Shown here piece after piece: positions 21,601-32,281 of a DNA stretch of 64,000 bases (position 1 is its first letter; every line of letters begins with the position of its first letter). This DNA is from Microbotryum silenes-acaulis (lineage: Eukaryota > Basidiomycota > Microbotryomycetes > Microbotryales > Microbotryaceae), in contig QPFY01000004.1 in NCBI GenBank assembly GCA_003665825.1, forward strand, positions 1,426,001 to 1,490,000, written 5' to 3'. The notes under the pieces were generated by a model, which made no database searches, was not told the DNA's origin, and was given only the letters and a program-made list of their open reading frames with translations. Position numbers and translations under genes: made by a program.

Positions 21601-23077
21601 GCAGGAGCGGCAAGGCGACCGCAGCATCGAGATCGATGATGGAATAGTTTTCGGTGTCTGCGAGGCAAACGTGCCCTCTCCGGAGCACACACAGCACAGC
21701 ACCACCCCGCAACGGCAGATCCTAGATGTTTCGAAGCACACGTAGGATCACATCAGCGACTTGAGCAACTTCTTCCCAATCTCCAGAGCCCGACATCTGC
21801 GACAACTCACCCGAACCTGAGACAGCCCGTCGCGCGTGACTCTGAGTACGTTCACGCTCCTCCTTTTGATCGCACACAGTCGCATCGAGTCGGGTTCTCC
21901 TCCGCCAGAGAGCTCATCCTCGTCGAGGGCGAAGGTGGTCACACCACGCAGGGCAGGAAACGAATGAACGGAGAGGGGCGCGAGCGAGGGCAGAGCATGG
22001 AACGTCAGAATCCCCTCTGTTGAAGTGGCAGAGCTAGGTCGTCAGCAGGCTAATGATCGCTACAGTGTAGTCCGCGGAGTACGCACCTGATAGTATGACG
22101 GCCATGTTGAGCCTGGCGAGTATGACGACTCGATCTGCCGCTTTCCGTGTCGCTGTCACCGAGATCTCGTCGACGAGATCCAGAGCGATGATCTGGGGAC
22201 CCGTGCGCAATCAACACAAAACGTGGACTATCATTAGCTCTCCTATCGATCGACATCGAACGATGTACATCTTACTGACCTCGCTGAAGGAAGGACTGGC
22301 TGGATTGGATCGTCCCCCACTCGAGCCAGAGCCCGAAGCCGTGAGCGCAGGTGAAGCCGGTCTTGGCGTCCACATACCCCCACTGGGCTTGATCAGGCTC
22401 AGCATGTCCGCATCGGAGCTGTTGGGTTCGTAAGTCCTGACCCTGCCATCGCTCGCTCCGACGTAGATGCGGTCGTGCGACGCGTCGACGCTGCGAACGT
22501 TGGCAAGATTGATGCCCGTCGCTGAGGCTGTCGAGCTCGAGGCGGTGGTTGCACCTCCTACGACGCTGGCGGGCGATGCTTCCCCTGATGCGACGAGCGC
22601 GACATTGGAAACAAGCTGGCTCAACCTGGATGGGGTCGACGGAGGCGAGGACGATCGAGCGGGACCGGCTCCCCGTTGCTGGGCAGGGGTGCCGAGTGGT
22701 GAGCCAACGGCCACTGCGCCCGAGGCACCAAGCGCAGTGTTCGCGGTCGCACCGGCACTGAAGACGGGCGACAGTAGCGGGCGGAGTGTGAACGGAGGAA
22801 GCTCGAGTGGGAGAAGGGGAGTCGACGACGCCAGCTTGACGGTTAAGGATCACCCGACGGGTGAGGGAGCTCCGATCGTGCGCGGTCGTCGTCTTCGTCT
22901 TGGTCGTCGGCAAGTGGGGTGGGTGTGGGTGGTGGGTGGTGGGAGGGTAGAAGCGCTGGGCGCTGGCGGGGCTCGGAGGACAGCGGAGGACTGCCAGACA
23001 ACTGCCAGAAGTGAACACGAAGGGCGTTGTCTGACGCTCAACCCGAAGTTGCAATGCTATGAGCATACCTTTGTCAT
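18655..23077 (-). CDS. VPS3: CORVET tethering subunit Vps3 / TGFBRAP1 homologue
   Basis: Component of the endosomal CORVET complex that tethers Rab5/Vps21 membranes. Multi-exon, roughly 1,100 residues. The N-terminal half is a CNH-type beta-propeller: IYVGASDGRVRTYE, later ALLHNNTVEIHSL and RTFIVGKNSLYALTPLTLAV. The C-terminal half is an alpha-solenoid: ELAYVYLRAAFLSLALTHFQ, VDTALGRLYAEEDRRDDLMALL, WATILLQRGETSRALDVWTKI, and a terminal segment LERLPSDWPLSLTSTFWARS plus FRRSLVAQHEAMLLKAI typical of Vps3/TGFBRAP1. It ends in an acidic/basic tail. The 5' end is inferred: an ATGACAAAG exon at 23077-23069 before a GTATGC donor, joining at about 22834 (LELPPFTLRPLL). That intron is about 230 nt with a weak acceptor. 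Vps39 is the related alternative, but the terminal segment favours Vps3. Confidence 0.85.
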
Positions 23078-23440
23078 AGGTGGGACAGCGTCGACAATCC
23101 GCAAGTGCGACCAGCCCGCCCAGAAGGCACGCAGCCCAGCACGATAGGCTTGTTCTGACCCCGGCCAGCTATCACTCTCCGGCACGTGCGGACAAGAAGT
23201 GAGTATGATGTAGAAGTTCAATCAGACTCGTATTTCAAAGGCTTGAGAATACGAGATCATATCGAGCTCCTCCGCGAGCCACCCATCGTGACGTACGAAA
23301 TCCCTCTCCCTCCCTAGGCGATCCTGACGCAGAGGCGCACCAAGTCGGAAGTCCGAGAGACCCATCATCGGATGGAATGGCCTTTTGAGAAAACCCCAAT
23401 TCTGCTCTCGTTCTCTCTCCAACCCTTCTCGCGTGCCCGC
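23078..23440. other. Spacer between RPS4 stop and VPS3 start
   Basis: About 360 bp in a tandem minus-strand arrangement. It should contain the RPS4 3' end and the VPS3 promoter. No extra gene seen. Confidence 0.45.
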
Positions 23441-25143
23441 TTACTTGGCCGCGACCCTGCGCTTCTGATCACGCTCCTCCGCGATCGAGAGCTTGACACC
23501 CTTGCCCTTGGGCAACGACACCCACGGCTTGTTACCCTGGCCAAGAACAAAGACGTTTCCAACACGCGTAGCGAACTCTCGGTCGAGCACGTCTCGGACG
23601 TGGACGATGTCGAAGCCGCCGAGGTGTCGCTCCCGGTGGACAATCACACCGCATCGACCCATGTTCCTGTACGACGAGAGAGGGCGCGGTCAAAGATCCG
23701 TTCGTACGAGATGGAATACCACAGCGCGATGCTCCCTCCGCCCTCTTAAAAAAAACTTACCTGCCACCAGTAGCCATGACCAAGTTGCCGGTCTCGAACT
23801 TGACAAAGTCAACAATCTTGTTCTCGGTCAGGTCAATCTTAACCGAGTCGTTGACCTTGATAAGCGGGTCGGGGTAACGGATCGTGCGGCCGTCGTGGGT
23901 GACGAGGAAGGGGACGCCTTTGGCGCCGAGCTGGATCTTCTTGACCTTGCACAGCTTGTAGTTGGCCTCCTCGGCGGTGATGGCGTGGCACAAAAATCGG
24001 CCCTTGACGTCGTACATGAGGCGGAAGTTCTCGCCCGACTTATCGATCGTGATGACGTCCTGGAAACCGGTGGGGAAGGTCTCGTCGGTGCGGACCTTGT
24101 TGTCGATCTTGATAAGGCGCTGCTTGACGATAAGAGTGACCTCGCGACCGGTAAGGGCGTACTTCATACGGTTGCGGAGGAAGATCTGCGTTGTTGAGAG
24201 CATACACGAGGGTCAGTCGCAGGCTTCATAGGGTAGGCGGATGAGCGTGGGGAAGGAAGGTCCTGCTGCGCTCTGTCGATGCCATGCAGCTCCTGACCGC
24301 CGTCGACCGGCTGCGTCACACCACCCTCCTGCAACGTCTCCTATTCCATGCCTCCCTTCGACGCCAGGAAAACGGTGCTGAGCCCATGGAGCAGGTGCAA
24401 TAGCTTACGGAAAGGGGCAGGCATTCACGGAGCTTGTGAGGACCGGGCCTGCAGGACGCGGAGGGATGGTCAGCGTCTCGTCCGCGATATTGCCAATCAG
24501 CGTGTCCGAATTGTGTGCCAACTCACGAAGGTCGGGGCGCTGGATAGAATTAAGCACGAGTGTTCAAAATGCACGGAGATGTGGTGAATTGAGCAGCAAG
24601 GTCAGCTCTTGTAGGTTAGGCAGAGTACGCCCGCCCGCCTGGTTGGAGGCTGCCCCCGCCCAGCGCCCGCTCTGGCTGCGAGCACTCGACGAGGCGCGGG
24701 AACGGCCTGAGCCAAAATACGCCCGCCAGCCAACGAGCGCGGCACGCAAGCGGAGGGTAAAACTGACCGTGAGCACCGCCCATCTTGTCCAACATCCATG
24801 ATGAAGGAGCTGCCAATCGCTTCAAGTGCTTCTTGGGTCCACGTGCCCTGTACGAGTCACAAAGTCATAGCACGCGGAGAGTCGCGGCGCATAGTGGACG
24901 GTCAGCAGTTGCGTTTTGCGCCTGCCTCGACGCAGGCCATCGTCTCCCCTCCCATGCCCGGTCTCGCAGAACGGCCAACGACGACCCATCCCAGCCGCCG
25001 CACGCCTACACTGCGCTCGCTCCTGACCACACCAACGACCGACGGCAAGCTTCGTCTCATCGTGGTCGTCAGGATCGTCCAAGCGGAATGTAGGTCGGGG
25101 TCGGTGATGGTCGTCATCGTCGTAGGCGGCGCATCACTCACAT
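23441..25143 (-). CDS. RPS4: 40S ribosomal protein eS4 (RPS4)
   Basis: Structural protein of the small ribosomal subunit. Six exons on the minus strand: 25143-25142, 24847-24768, 24539-24527, 24448-24409, 24185-23761 and 23666-23441, giving 261 residues, the expected length. It starts [20 protein letters not shown], continues [20 protein letters not shown], then the S4-like RNA-binding and central domains ([35 protein letters not shown]), and a KOW-type C-terminal part ([20 protein letters not shown]). The start codon is split AT|G by a 294-nt GTGAGT intron. The third exon is only 13 nt and encodes PRPS plus parts of the flanking codons; without it the conserved sequence and frame are lost. 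Four short upstream exons suit a highly expressed ribosomal gene whose introns may be regulatory. Confidence 0.95.
24527..24539 (-). other. RPS4: 13-nt microexon of RPS4
   Basis: Flanked by an AG acceptor (ATCCAG) and a GTGAGT donor. It contributes CGCCCCGACCTTC, which restores the invariant APRPS segment between MGGAH and PGPHKLRE. Confidence 0.9.
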
Positions 25144-27341
25144 GATTGTCGTACGCAGCGTAAGGAAGAGAAATTGGGCCCACGCCTGCGCGTCGACTTC
25201 CGCGCGCGCTGGGCCCGACGGCGAAATCCCCAGGTTGGCAAGCCATCGCGCCGTCGCTGTGCGGAGAGATCTTTCCCGCCCAAGGCTCGCCTGCTGTGCA
25301 GCAATTTGGGCATTTTGGCCCGCGAGAAGGACAGGGTCCAAGCTCAAAGTGCAAGCGATGGTTCCATCTGATTACCTGCGTTCTAGCTTCCACCCGAGTG
25401 CTTTGAGAAAGTTTTTCGAAAACTTGGTGAGATTTTCCCGTCTGGACTACCGGATTCAGCCGTGCATCACGCGCCTACTAGGAGACGGTACAACCTTGCC
25501 AGCCCCTATTTGAGCTTTCAAGCGGATGGACAAACCCTGAAGAACAGATTCCTACCGGAGGCCATGCACCAATTATACGCCCATTTGATAATCTTCTCTC
25601 CCTATTGTCCTCGGCACCAGTCGAGACTGCTCCATCGCCGTTCCACTGTCGCACAGCGGAACAGCGAAAGTTGCTTGGCTTCGCCTGCGTCGAAGCGATC
25701 GCGATGGAGAATGCTCAGCAAGGTTCCTCATTAGATGGAAAGATACTATCAACATCCCCGTTAGATAAAGATGTCATCTTATCTAAGGGTCAGATATAGA
25801 TAGATATATAAGCCCCCTGAAGTTTCCTTAGATATCTTTGGATAGCTCAGAGTTTTTTTGTGTCTGGTACAGACTCGTGTTGCGCTGGAATTCGTAGTTT
25901 TCACCAAAGAGTTTCGTGCTCTTTAGCGAAGAGATCGAATTCCACATTGTATCAGTCCCACTCCCCATGTTTCTGCCGCATGGCGCGGCCCAAACGCTGA
26001 CCGCGGGTGAGGCGGTACGGTTTGCCGACGGGCCACAAAGAGAGGAGGTGCGCGGTGTCTCCTTAAGTACTGGACTGCCGACGGCAAGATCCCCGGCTAG
26101 AAGCCTCAGCTTGTCGAGATGGCGATTGATATTCTCACTATTCCACCCGCCGCGTGCGACGACGAGCATGCTCTCTCGGCGGCCGGTCGGAGGACAATAA
26201 GCTACACGCAGCATCGAACCCGTCGGCTGAGCTGCTTAAAGGCCAAGATGTGTTTGGGCAGCTGGGCTAATCCGAACGCCACTGCAAACTGGTGATCATA
26301 TCCTGCGGCTCGGGTCCAAAAAGGAGACCGTTCGGATTGGCTCAGCTGCCCAAACACATCTTGGCCTTGAGCAGCTCAGCCGAGGTTCGATGCTGCGTGT
26401 AATTAATTGTCCTCCACCCGGCCGAGAAGCACGCTCGGCGTCGCACGCGGTCGGTGTGCCGCCATTCCACCGGCCCTGTGGGGCCTTGACAAGAGTTATA
26501 TGTAGCAACACCTCCCTCATTCACGATCAATCAAATCTGGAAAAAGGGGTACACGGCACGCAGTGTTCAAACCCAGAGTACTGGTGGAGTGTCAGGCCAG
26601 TGGCTTTACAGAAGGATCGTGAGTACTGGGCCGATCCTCGTAATCGGATTGTTCACTTAAAAATGTACTGCAGACTGTGGTTCCTTGTTTCAGGACCGGT
26701 TTGAATGAATGTGATAACTAGAAGAGAGAGAGAGAGAAACGAGAGATCGATACTGAACGACACAGCAAGGCGGAACGGCGTCCAATATGGTCGTCAACTT
26801 TTCGGCCGTAACAGTTCCAGCCTACTTCAGCCGATGGGCTCATGCGTGCGAGGCCGCTCGGGCCTCGCATCCTCCTTCCCAAATCCAAGCCGGTTCGATT
26901 TTTGTCTAGTGGTAGGATCAAATCCTGTCTCTTGACTTGATGACTCGTGTCATTCGAGGTCGATCTTCGTGGTGGCGAGTTTCGCTGCCTTCGATCAAAA
27001 TTCTTCGAGGAGAACGACGGACTCGGAGTCGACTTCTTTGACTCCCTGCGATAAGTCGAGCACGTTGCGGTCGTGTGTGTCGTAGCTGACAGGAGAAACC
27101 GTCCTAATCGCGGATCTGCCTTCGGTTGGAGAGGCCTGCATTGATGTCGTCGTTCTTGCTGTTCAGTGAGGAATTGACCCAGCAGGAGGGAACATTCGGT
27201 GACCAAGGTCGACCTGAAAATAATGCGGCGAGTGCAGCGGCTTGAACCTGTCCAAGGTTCAGTCCAACTCTCTTCCACGCATTTACAACGACGATCTTGT
27301 CGCATTTCAGAACCTCAAAAAGCCAGACCGAACTCAAAGTC
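25144..27341. other. 2.2 kb non-coding region with inverted repeat
   Basis: Lies between the RPS4 start and the PRE10 stop. It contains the RPS4 promoter, a small palindrome near 25762-25789 (TTAGATAAAGATG / CATCTTATCTAA), an AT-rich TAGATAGATATATAAG stretch at about 25797-25812, the large inverted repeat at 26150-26450, and a (GA)n run near 26722-26738. No gene could be assembled on either strand. Confidence 0.5.
26150..26450. repeat. Large imperfect inverted repeat (foldback element)
   Basis: Left arm 26150-26278 pairs with right arm 26329-26450 around a 50-bp spacer. Aligned by eye, the arms agree at the great majority of positions, including the block GGCCAAGATGTGTTTGGGCA and the blocks ACACGCAGCATCGAACC and CCGCGTGCGACG, with a few small indels. 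No coding capacity. It may be a foldback transposon, a MITE, or a locus that makes a hairpin RNA. Confidence 0.85.
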
Positions 27342-28838
27342 TTACTCCTCCATCTCATTCTCGGCATCCAAGATCTCCTTGGCCTTCTTCTCCGCCGCTT
27401 CGGCCAGGTCCCGGGGCACGGCTTGATGCCTCCACCCACTAGCCGGGGAGATCCACGACAACTCGAGTTCGAAATCCTTGTCCTTGGCTTCGTCGTGGAC
27501 TTGGTGTATACTGTTGACGGTGGGTGAGAAAGCCGCGCAAGATCCACCACAATCAGCAATCGGCTTGCGCGTGGGTCCTGGTCGAAGTGTACACGCCTGG
27601 ACTCACATTCGGGCGGCATCGATCAAAGCTTCTTCGACGGTCAACTCTTCCAGCTTGAGCTTCTCGATTTCGGTCCGTGCCAATTGTCGTCCTTTCCCAA
27701 TCGCACACCCTCGGTAGCCCTAGAATTTTGGAACAACGCTTTGGTCAGTCATCACCGAAGCCAAATGTGAAACGGCGGTTCCACGCCGCGACTGACCCAG
27801 TACACTCCACTCGGCTCGATGCAAAACAGCTTGGGCAACCCTTCGGCTTTCTTTTCGGCGATACCATCCGGTGCATCCCATCCGGCCACGATCGCAGAGA
27901 GGGCGAACGGTCGTACGGACGAGTAGAGCGTGTAGGCTTGGAAGTAGAGGGATAGTCGTTCGGAGAGCATCTGTGCGGCGGGGAGCAGAGAAGGGAGTTA
28001 TAGGGTCAGTGTGGGAAACAACAGATTGATCGCTGCATTGGCTCTTGTTTACCTTTGTCGAGATGGGTGTGTTGTAGTTGTTGCGGTAGTCCTCGCATTC
28101 GTCACGCGCGCGGTTCGCGATGTGTCGACCGTCGGCGAGCAAACCAGCTGTTGCCTGTGGTGGTGTGTAGGGAGTATGGAAGAAGTAGTCGGTACGCATC
28201 ATGACAGCATTAAAGCTTGGGAAGGACGCGTCGCAGCAAGCCAGCCCAGACGAGCGAGAGCGTCGTCATCCCTCTGCCGCCTTCACGTGGGAAAACCCAG
28301 TGAACAGCCACTCCCAGCCAAGGGTCTCCGCAGCGAGAACCAGTTCAACTTACAACACCAGCATGCGAATCAACTGTTGCGATCCTCTTGTTGGCGCCCG
28401 AAACGAGCAGCTTGGAGGTGACGAGCTTCTCGACGGCGAGCACTACGCCGTCCTTGCACCTCAATCCGATCGCCGTACCCGAGTTCTCGACGGCCTTGTT
28501 GGCGTATTCGACCTGTTGAGGCAGTAGGGCAAGAGGAATCTTTCAGTCGTGTTGAACATGGTCGCCGGGGGCCGTTCACGGTGCGACGTAAGGTACAGAG
28601 CCGTGAGCCGTGTGGGGGACATGCGCGTACCTGGAAGATGCGACCATCGGGGGAGTAGGTCGACGACGAGAGATCGTATCCTGTGCCGATCGACGACTGT
28701 TCGAGGTGTCACGAGTGCGGGACGAGATGGCGGATGTGGGGCCGAGGAGGAGGGTCAGGTGCAGCAGCGTGACGACGCGTCAGCTCGACGGCTCGACAAC
28801 TCGCAGCCTTCGTCATGTAAGTCGGGGCGACGTACCAT
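27342..28838 (-). CDS. PRE10: 20S proteasome alpha subunit PRE10 / PSMA3 (alpha 7)
   Basis: Forms part of the outer alpha ring of the 20S proteasome. Seven exons: 28838-28836, 28696-28631, 28512-28354, 28154-28053, 27970-27797, 27719-27607 and 27510-27342, giving 261 residues. The first coding exon is exactly ATG, followed by a 139-nt GTACGT intron. It then reads [20 protein letters not shown] (the alpha-subunit N-terminal YDxxxxxxSPDGR signature), [50 protein letters not shown], a canonical alpha core, and [20 protein letters not shown] near the end, with an acidic tail ENEMEE. The GTGYD start and the [10 protein letters not shown] segment single out PSMA3/PRE10. No catalytic Thr, as expected for alpha subunits. 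Confidence 0.94.
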
Positions 28839-29486
28839 TTTTTGACTGCGTGTATGAGCAGAGTCTCGCTAGGTAGTCCACGAGAAGCGACACAGAGCGG
28901 AAGGTGTAGGTGCGTGCAACAGCTCGAACGGCAGGCAGGCAGCAGATGGGACGGGGTGAAGAGCACGAGCCATTGCAAAGCCGGCTGCGGTTCGCTCAAT
29001 TTATTCGACCGAATTCAAATCGACGACTCGGGGCGAGACCACTACTTGATCACGCTGTTCACACGGTCACAGTATCATTCTATTTCTTGAGTTTGCATCC
29101 GCTGTGTTGCAAATTTGCCCTGCGTCACCCCTGCTGCAGTGCTCTCGATCGGAAAAGACTGCCTTATTCACAGCCAAGTTCTCCCGTCTCGGAGGAGCAT
29201 TCTCCCGCCGCACAAGGAACGTATGAAGTTGTGATTGTTGATTGCGGTTGTTCAGTGCATGATATCTCTCTTGTCTCTTCCCAGTCCAGGACGTGTCCTC
29301 TCTCCTGCTTCCACCTCCCTCCGACCTCCAAATCCGAGCTCTTGTCTCGTACTGCCTTGCGTTGCATTTACATCCCAGCGAGTCCTCCGCCGGCCTTTTG
29401 TGCACTGTAGACAAGTCGAACAAGCAATACCTGATCAGTAATCCCCCTCCCCTGCCATGCCTCGTCAGCCCTTTCGGAACCCGGCC
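28839..29486. other. Spacer between TIM10 stop and PRE10 start
   Basis: About 650 bp, containing the PRE10 promoter and the TIM10 3' end. Open frames exist on both strands but their composition is not coding-like. No gene called. Confidence 0.45.
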
Positions 29487-29917
29487 TCACTTTTGTAATC
29501 GTTCTTGAACCTTTTCGTTGGCGGCAAAGTACTTGGACACACATCTGGATCAACGCAACAATTTGTCAGCTCATACTATCCTACACCCCACTGGAGCACC
29601 ACTGGAGCACCACTGGAGCACCACGGCCTGAACCACCACCACCACCTCCCTGCATCCCAAGTCAACCCAACTCTTCTCCCTGCCTCATCCCCGCCAATTC
29701 CAGATTCTCCAACTCACCGATCCACACAAACCCCTTCCCCCTTGTTCAACTCGGCTTCCGTGTACCTCGTCGAGATACACTTAGCATGGCACGACGACAC
29801 GATCCGGTTGAACAGGTCCGACACGGCCTCGAGCTCCATCGCCGCTTCGCCGAGCCGTTGTTGGTCCAATTGACCCGCCGCGGGCGCCGAACGTGCACCG
29901 GTGCCGAAGAAAGACAT
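29487..29917 (-). CDS. TIM10: Mitochondrial small Tim chaperone Tim10
   Basis: Intermembrane-space chaperone that, with Tim9, escorts hydrophobic carrier proteins to the TIM22 complex. Two exons (29917-29718 and 29544-29487) give 85 residues, the typical size. The twin Cx3C motif is complete: SSCHAKCIS in the first helix and VCVDRCVSKYF in the second, the latter split by the intron just after the Asp codon. N-terminal MSFFGTG and AAMELEAVSDLFNRI match Tim10 better than Tim9 or Tim12. It ends KVQERLQK. The 173-nt intron contains three copies of an 11-bp repeat. The cysteines are oxidised in the cell by the Mia40/Erv1 relay, and ERV1 also lies in this window, though 17 kb away. Confidence 0.95.
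29589..29621 (+). repeat. Three tandem copies of an 11-bp unit
   Basis: Unit CACTGGAGCAC repeated three times exactly, within the TIM10 intron. Confidence 0.8.
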
Positions 29918-30266
29918 AGTTGAGAGATCAAAAGGAGGTGCGATTGAAGTGGGGTGAGCCGTAGCGAAGACGAGCCGAGACGAGGAGGGCGCAGGTGAAG
30001 CTTAGGCGCAGTCGCGGGGTTTGCGAAGTCCGAACACGGTTTCAAAGCTCCGCCGTCGATTGCTAGTGGTGATTTACCGAGCAGAGGCCCAGTCAGCCGA
30101 TCGGTCATGCCGTCATGCCGCTTACGCGTACTGAACGTCTTAGATTTACTGAAGAGACGTGACCCAAAAGACTACCCAAGAAAGAAACAAGAAACGCCAT
30201 CCGAGACTCCCCGCCTCGCGCCCCCAGCCCCTAAGCTCACCAAACACCCCACGCCCCTTGAGCTCC
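29918..30266. other. Spacer between aminotransferase stop and TIM10 start
   Basis: About 350 bp in tandem minus-strand arrangement; the TIM10 promoter should lie here. No gene seen. Confidence 0.4.
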
Positions 30267-32281
30267 TCACTGCGTATCCAAATCATGCAACGCATCCTCA
30301 ACCTCCTTGAGCGCCCTCAGATCCTCCTTCGACACCTTCACCTTGACCTCCCTCTGCGTCAATTGCAGTCCCAAAGCCCGTTCGACACGACCTCGCCCGA
30401 TTGCCGATACTTCGGGTCGGAGACAAAAGGTCAAGCGGAAGTAGCCGGCGACGGAGTGGCCGTAAGCTGCACCTCGAGCCTGGCAAGAGAGAAAGGGAAC
30501 GATCAGCTGGGCTTCCCAACCGGCAATAAGCATTCCAGCGACGACTGACCAAAACGACACCTTGCTCGGCGAAGCGAGCGGCAAGCTCTGCTTCCTGTGC
30601 CATGCCCGGTTCGATCGCTTGACCATCACTATCGGAACGGTCGAACCATTACAACCATGTCAGCTTTTAGTCCTGCACCAGGGTTGAACATTTGCGATCC
30701 CTTACCTCGTTTGCGTCGGTAACCACTTCCTCAAATCGATCCAAATGAAGTGCGCCGCATTGCTCGGTCGAAACGAGATTTCATGCCTCTTCAACCAATC
30801 CACGGCCACCTGGTAGTGTTCCGCCAACTTGGACTGGTTCATCTCGATGTATTTGGGCAGCGCCACGGGGTCGAGCAACAGACTGGACCATAAAGCATCG
30901 GCGGGGGACGAGATCTTCATCAACAGACAACTCGATTCCATCGCGACGTGCAATTCCGGGTTCGCCTGCGAGATCAACGCTCCGATACGAAGGCCGTTCG
31001 CTCCCCAATCTTTCGAGGCACCGTAGACGGCATGCACGCGAGCAGGGGAGCAACCGGCCTCGCCGAGGGTGTCGATCGCGAGAATCGAGGTGAAGGGTAC
31101 GGCGTCGGGGTATTCGGGTGTGCTGAAGGTGGACAGGGCGTAGATTTCGTCGACGATGAGATGGATGTTGTGCTTTTCGGCAAAGCGACAATAAGCCAGT
31201 ATTGTCTCTCTCGAGTAGCAGAAGCCTTGTGGCGGTCACAAATCTTGATCAGCTCCGATGCTACCAGACTACCGATGCGCACACATACTGACCTAGAGGG
31301 TTTTGAGGGTTGCAAAGCATGACGGCTTTGATTGGGACACCATTCTTCTCGCTCTCGACGAATTTGACTTCAAAGCGCTCAAGCGATGATGCATCGGCCT
31401 CCTGACCCTGCTCGAGCTCGACTCCAACAGCGACGACCTGATTACGGCATCCGAAGCTCGACACGAAGCCGCTGTAGTGAGGCAAAGCACTGCCATCGCA
31501 ACCGGTTGTTTCAGTGAGGAGCATCAAAGTAAGGGAATCTTGGAGACTCACACCAGGATTCCATCCCCGTCATCGGCGAGGCAGGAAACGAGCAAATCGA
31601 TTACAGTTCCACCTGTACGCATGACCACATGTGAGAATGGTGTAAGAAACTTGCCACGCTTCACAAGGCAATCGAGAAAATTTTGTTCGTCATGACGCAC
31701 ATCCTGTTCCCGCGACGATGTGTTCTCGTAAAACGGGCACTCGGGCATGGAAGTATTTGTCGAACAGGTGGTTCAACGCCTTGAACAGTCGGATGGAGCC
31801 TGAAGATGAGAGGGTAGATGAGCTGTTTGTACGAGGTGTTCCTGTTGTTGTCGAGTCTCCTACTCACCTCCGAGGGCGGTACCGTACTGTTTCAGAGTTG
31901 GAGCACGCGGTCGACAACGGTCAGCGCGCGGTTCTGCTCGGGTTTCCCGAACGAGACAATGGTCTCGCCGACTTCGGAGACGAGCACAGCAATAACCACA
32001 AGTTGGCGTGCGTGCAGGGGACGCTCGGGCGCATCAAGACAGGTAGAATGAATACCACTCCGACTCACGGTGAAATCACTGTACTCGAGCTTGAAGTTGG
32101 AGTGAAAGTATTCGAGCAGCCAGTCGGTGAGCAGCGAGTTCTCGGCAACGCCCATGTTGATCAGCCCCGACGTGTCGCTGCTCGTGTACTGGCAGTCGAA
32201 CAGCGCACATCGCAGCAAAGGGGGTCGGTGCAGCGCGTTCACGCCGCGTTTGCTCAGTTGAGGGACGACAGTCGAAGGCAT
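30267..32281 (-). CDS. ACC-synthase-like PLP-dependent aminotransferase (class I/II)
   Basis: Fold-type I PLP enzyme split by several short introns. The N-terminal part reads SGLINMGVAENSLLTDWLLE and FKLEYSDFTYGTALGGSIRL, typical of the ACC synthase-like subgroup (G.IxMGxAEN, YgxxxGxxxLR). The substrate domain has KAVMLCNPQNPLGQCYSRET, then IHLIVDEIYALSTF with the cofactor-binding Asp and Tyr. The PLP lysine lies in YGASKDWGANGLRIGAL. The C terminus has SNAAHFIWIDLRKW and GYFRLTFCLRP with the substrate-carboxylate Arg. I chose the ATG at 32281 (MPSTVVPQLSKRGVNAL); the stop is at 30267-30269. True ACC synthase, general aminotransferase, or C-S lyase activity cannot be told apart by eye. The promoter should lie to the right. 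Confidence 0.85.

Noticed and set aside
26880..26940. tRNA-like words (GTCTAGTGGTAGGAT, GGATCAAATCC)
   Set aside because: They resemble A-box and B-box sequences but overlap each other, and no acceptor or anticodon stem can be paired, so no tRNA is called.
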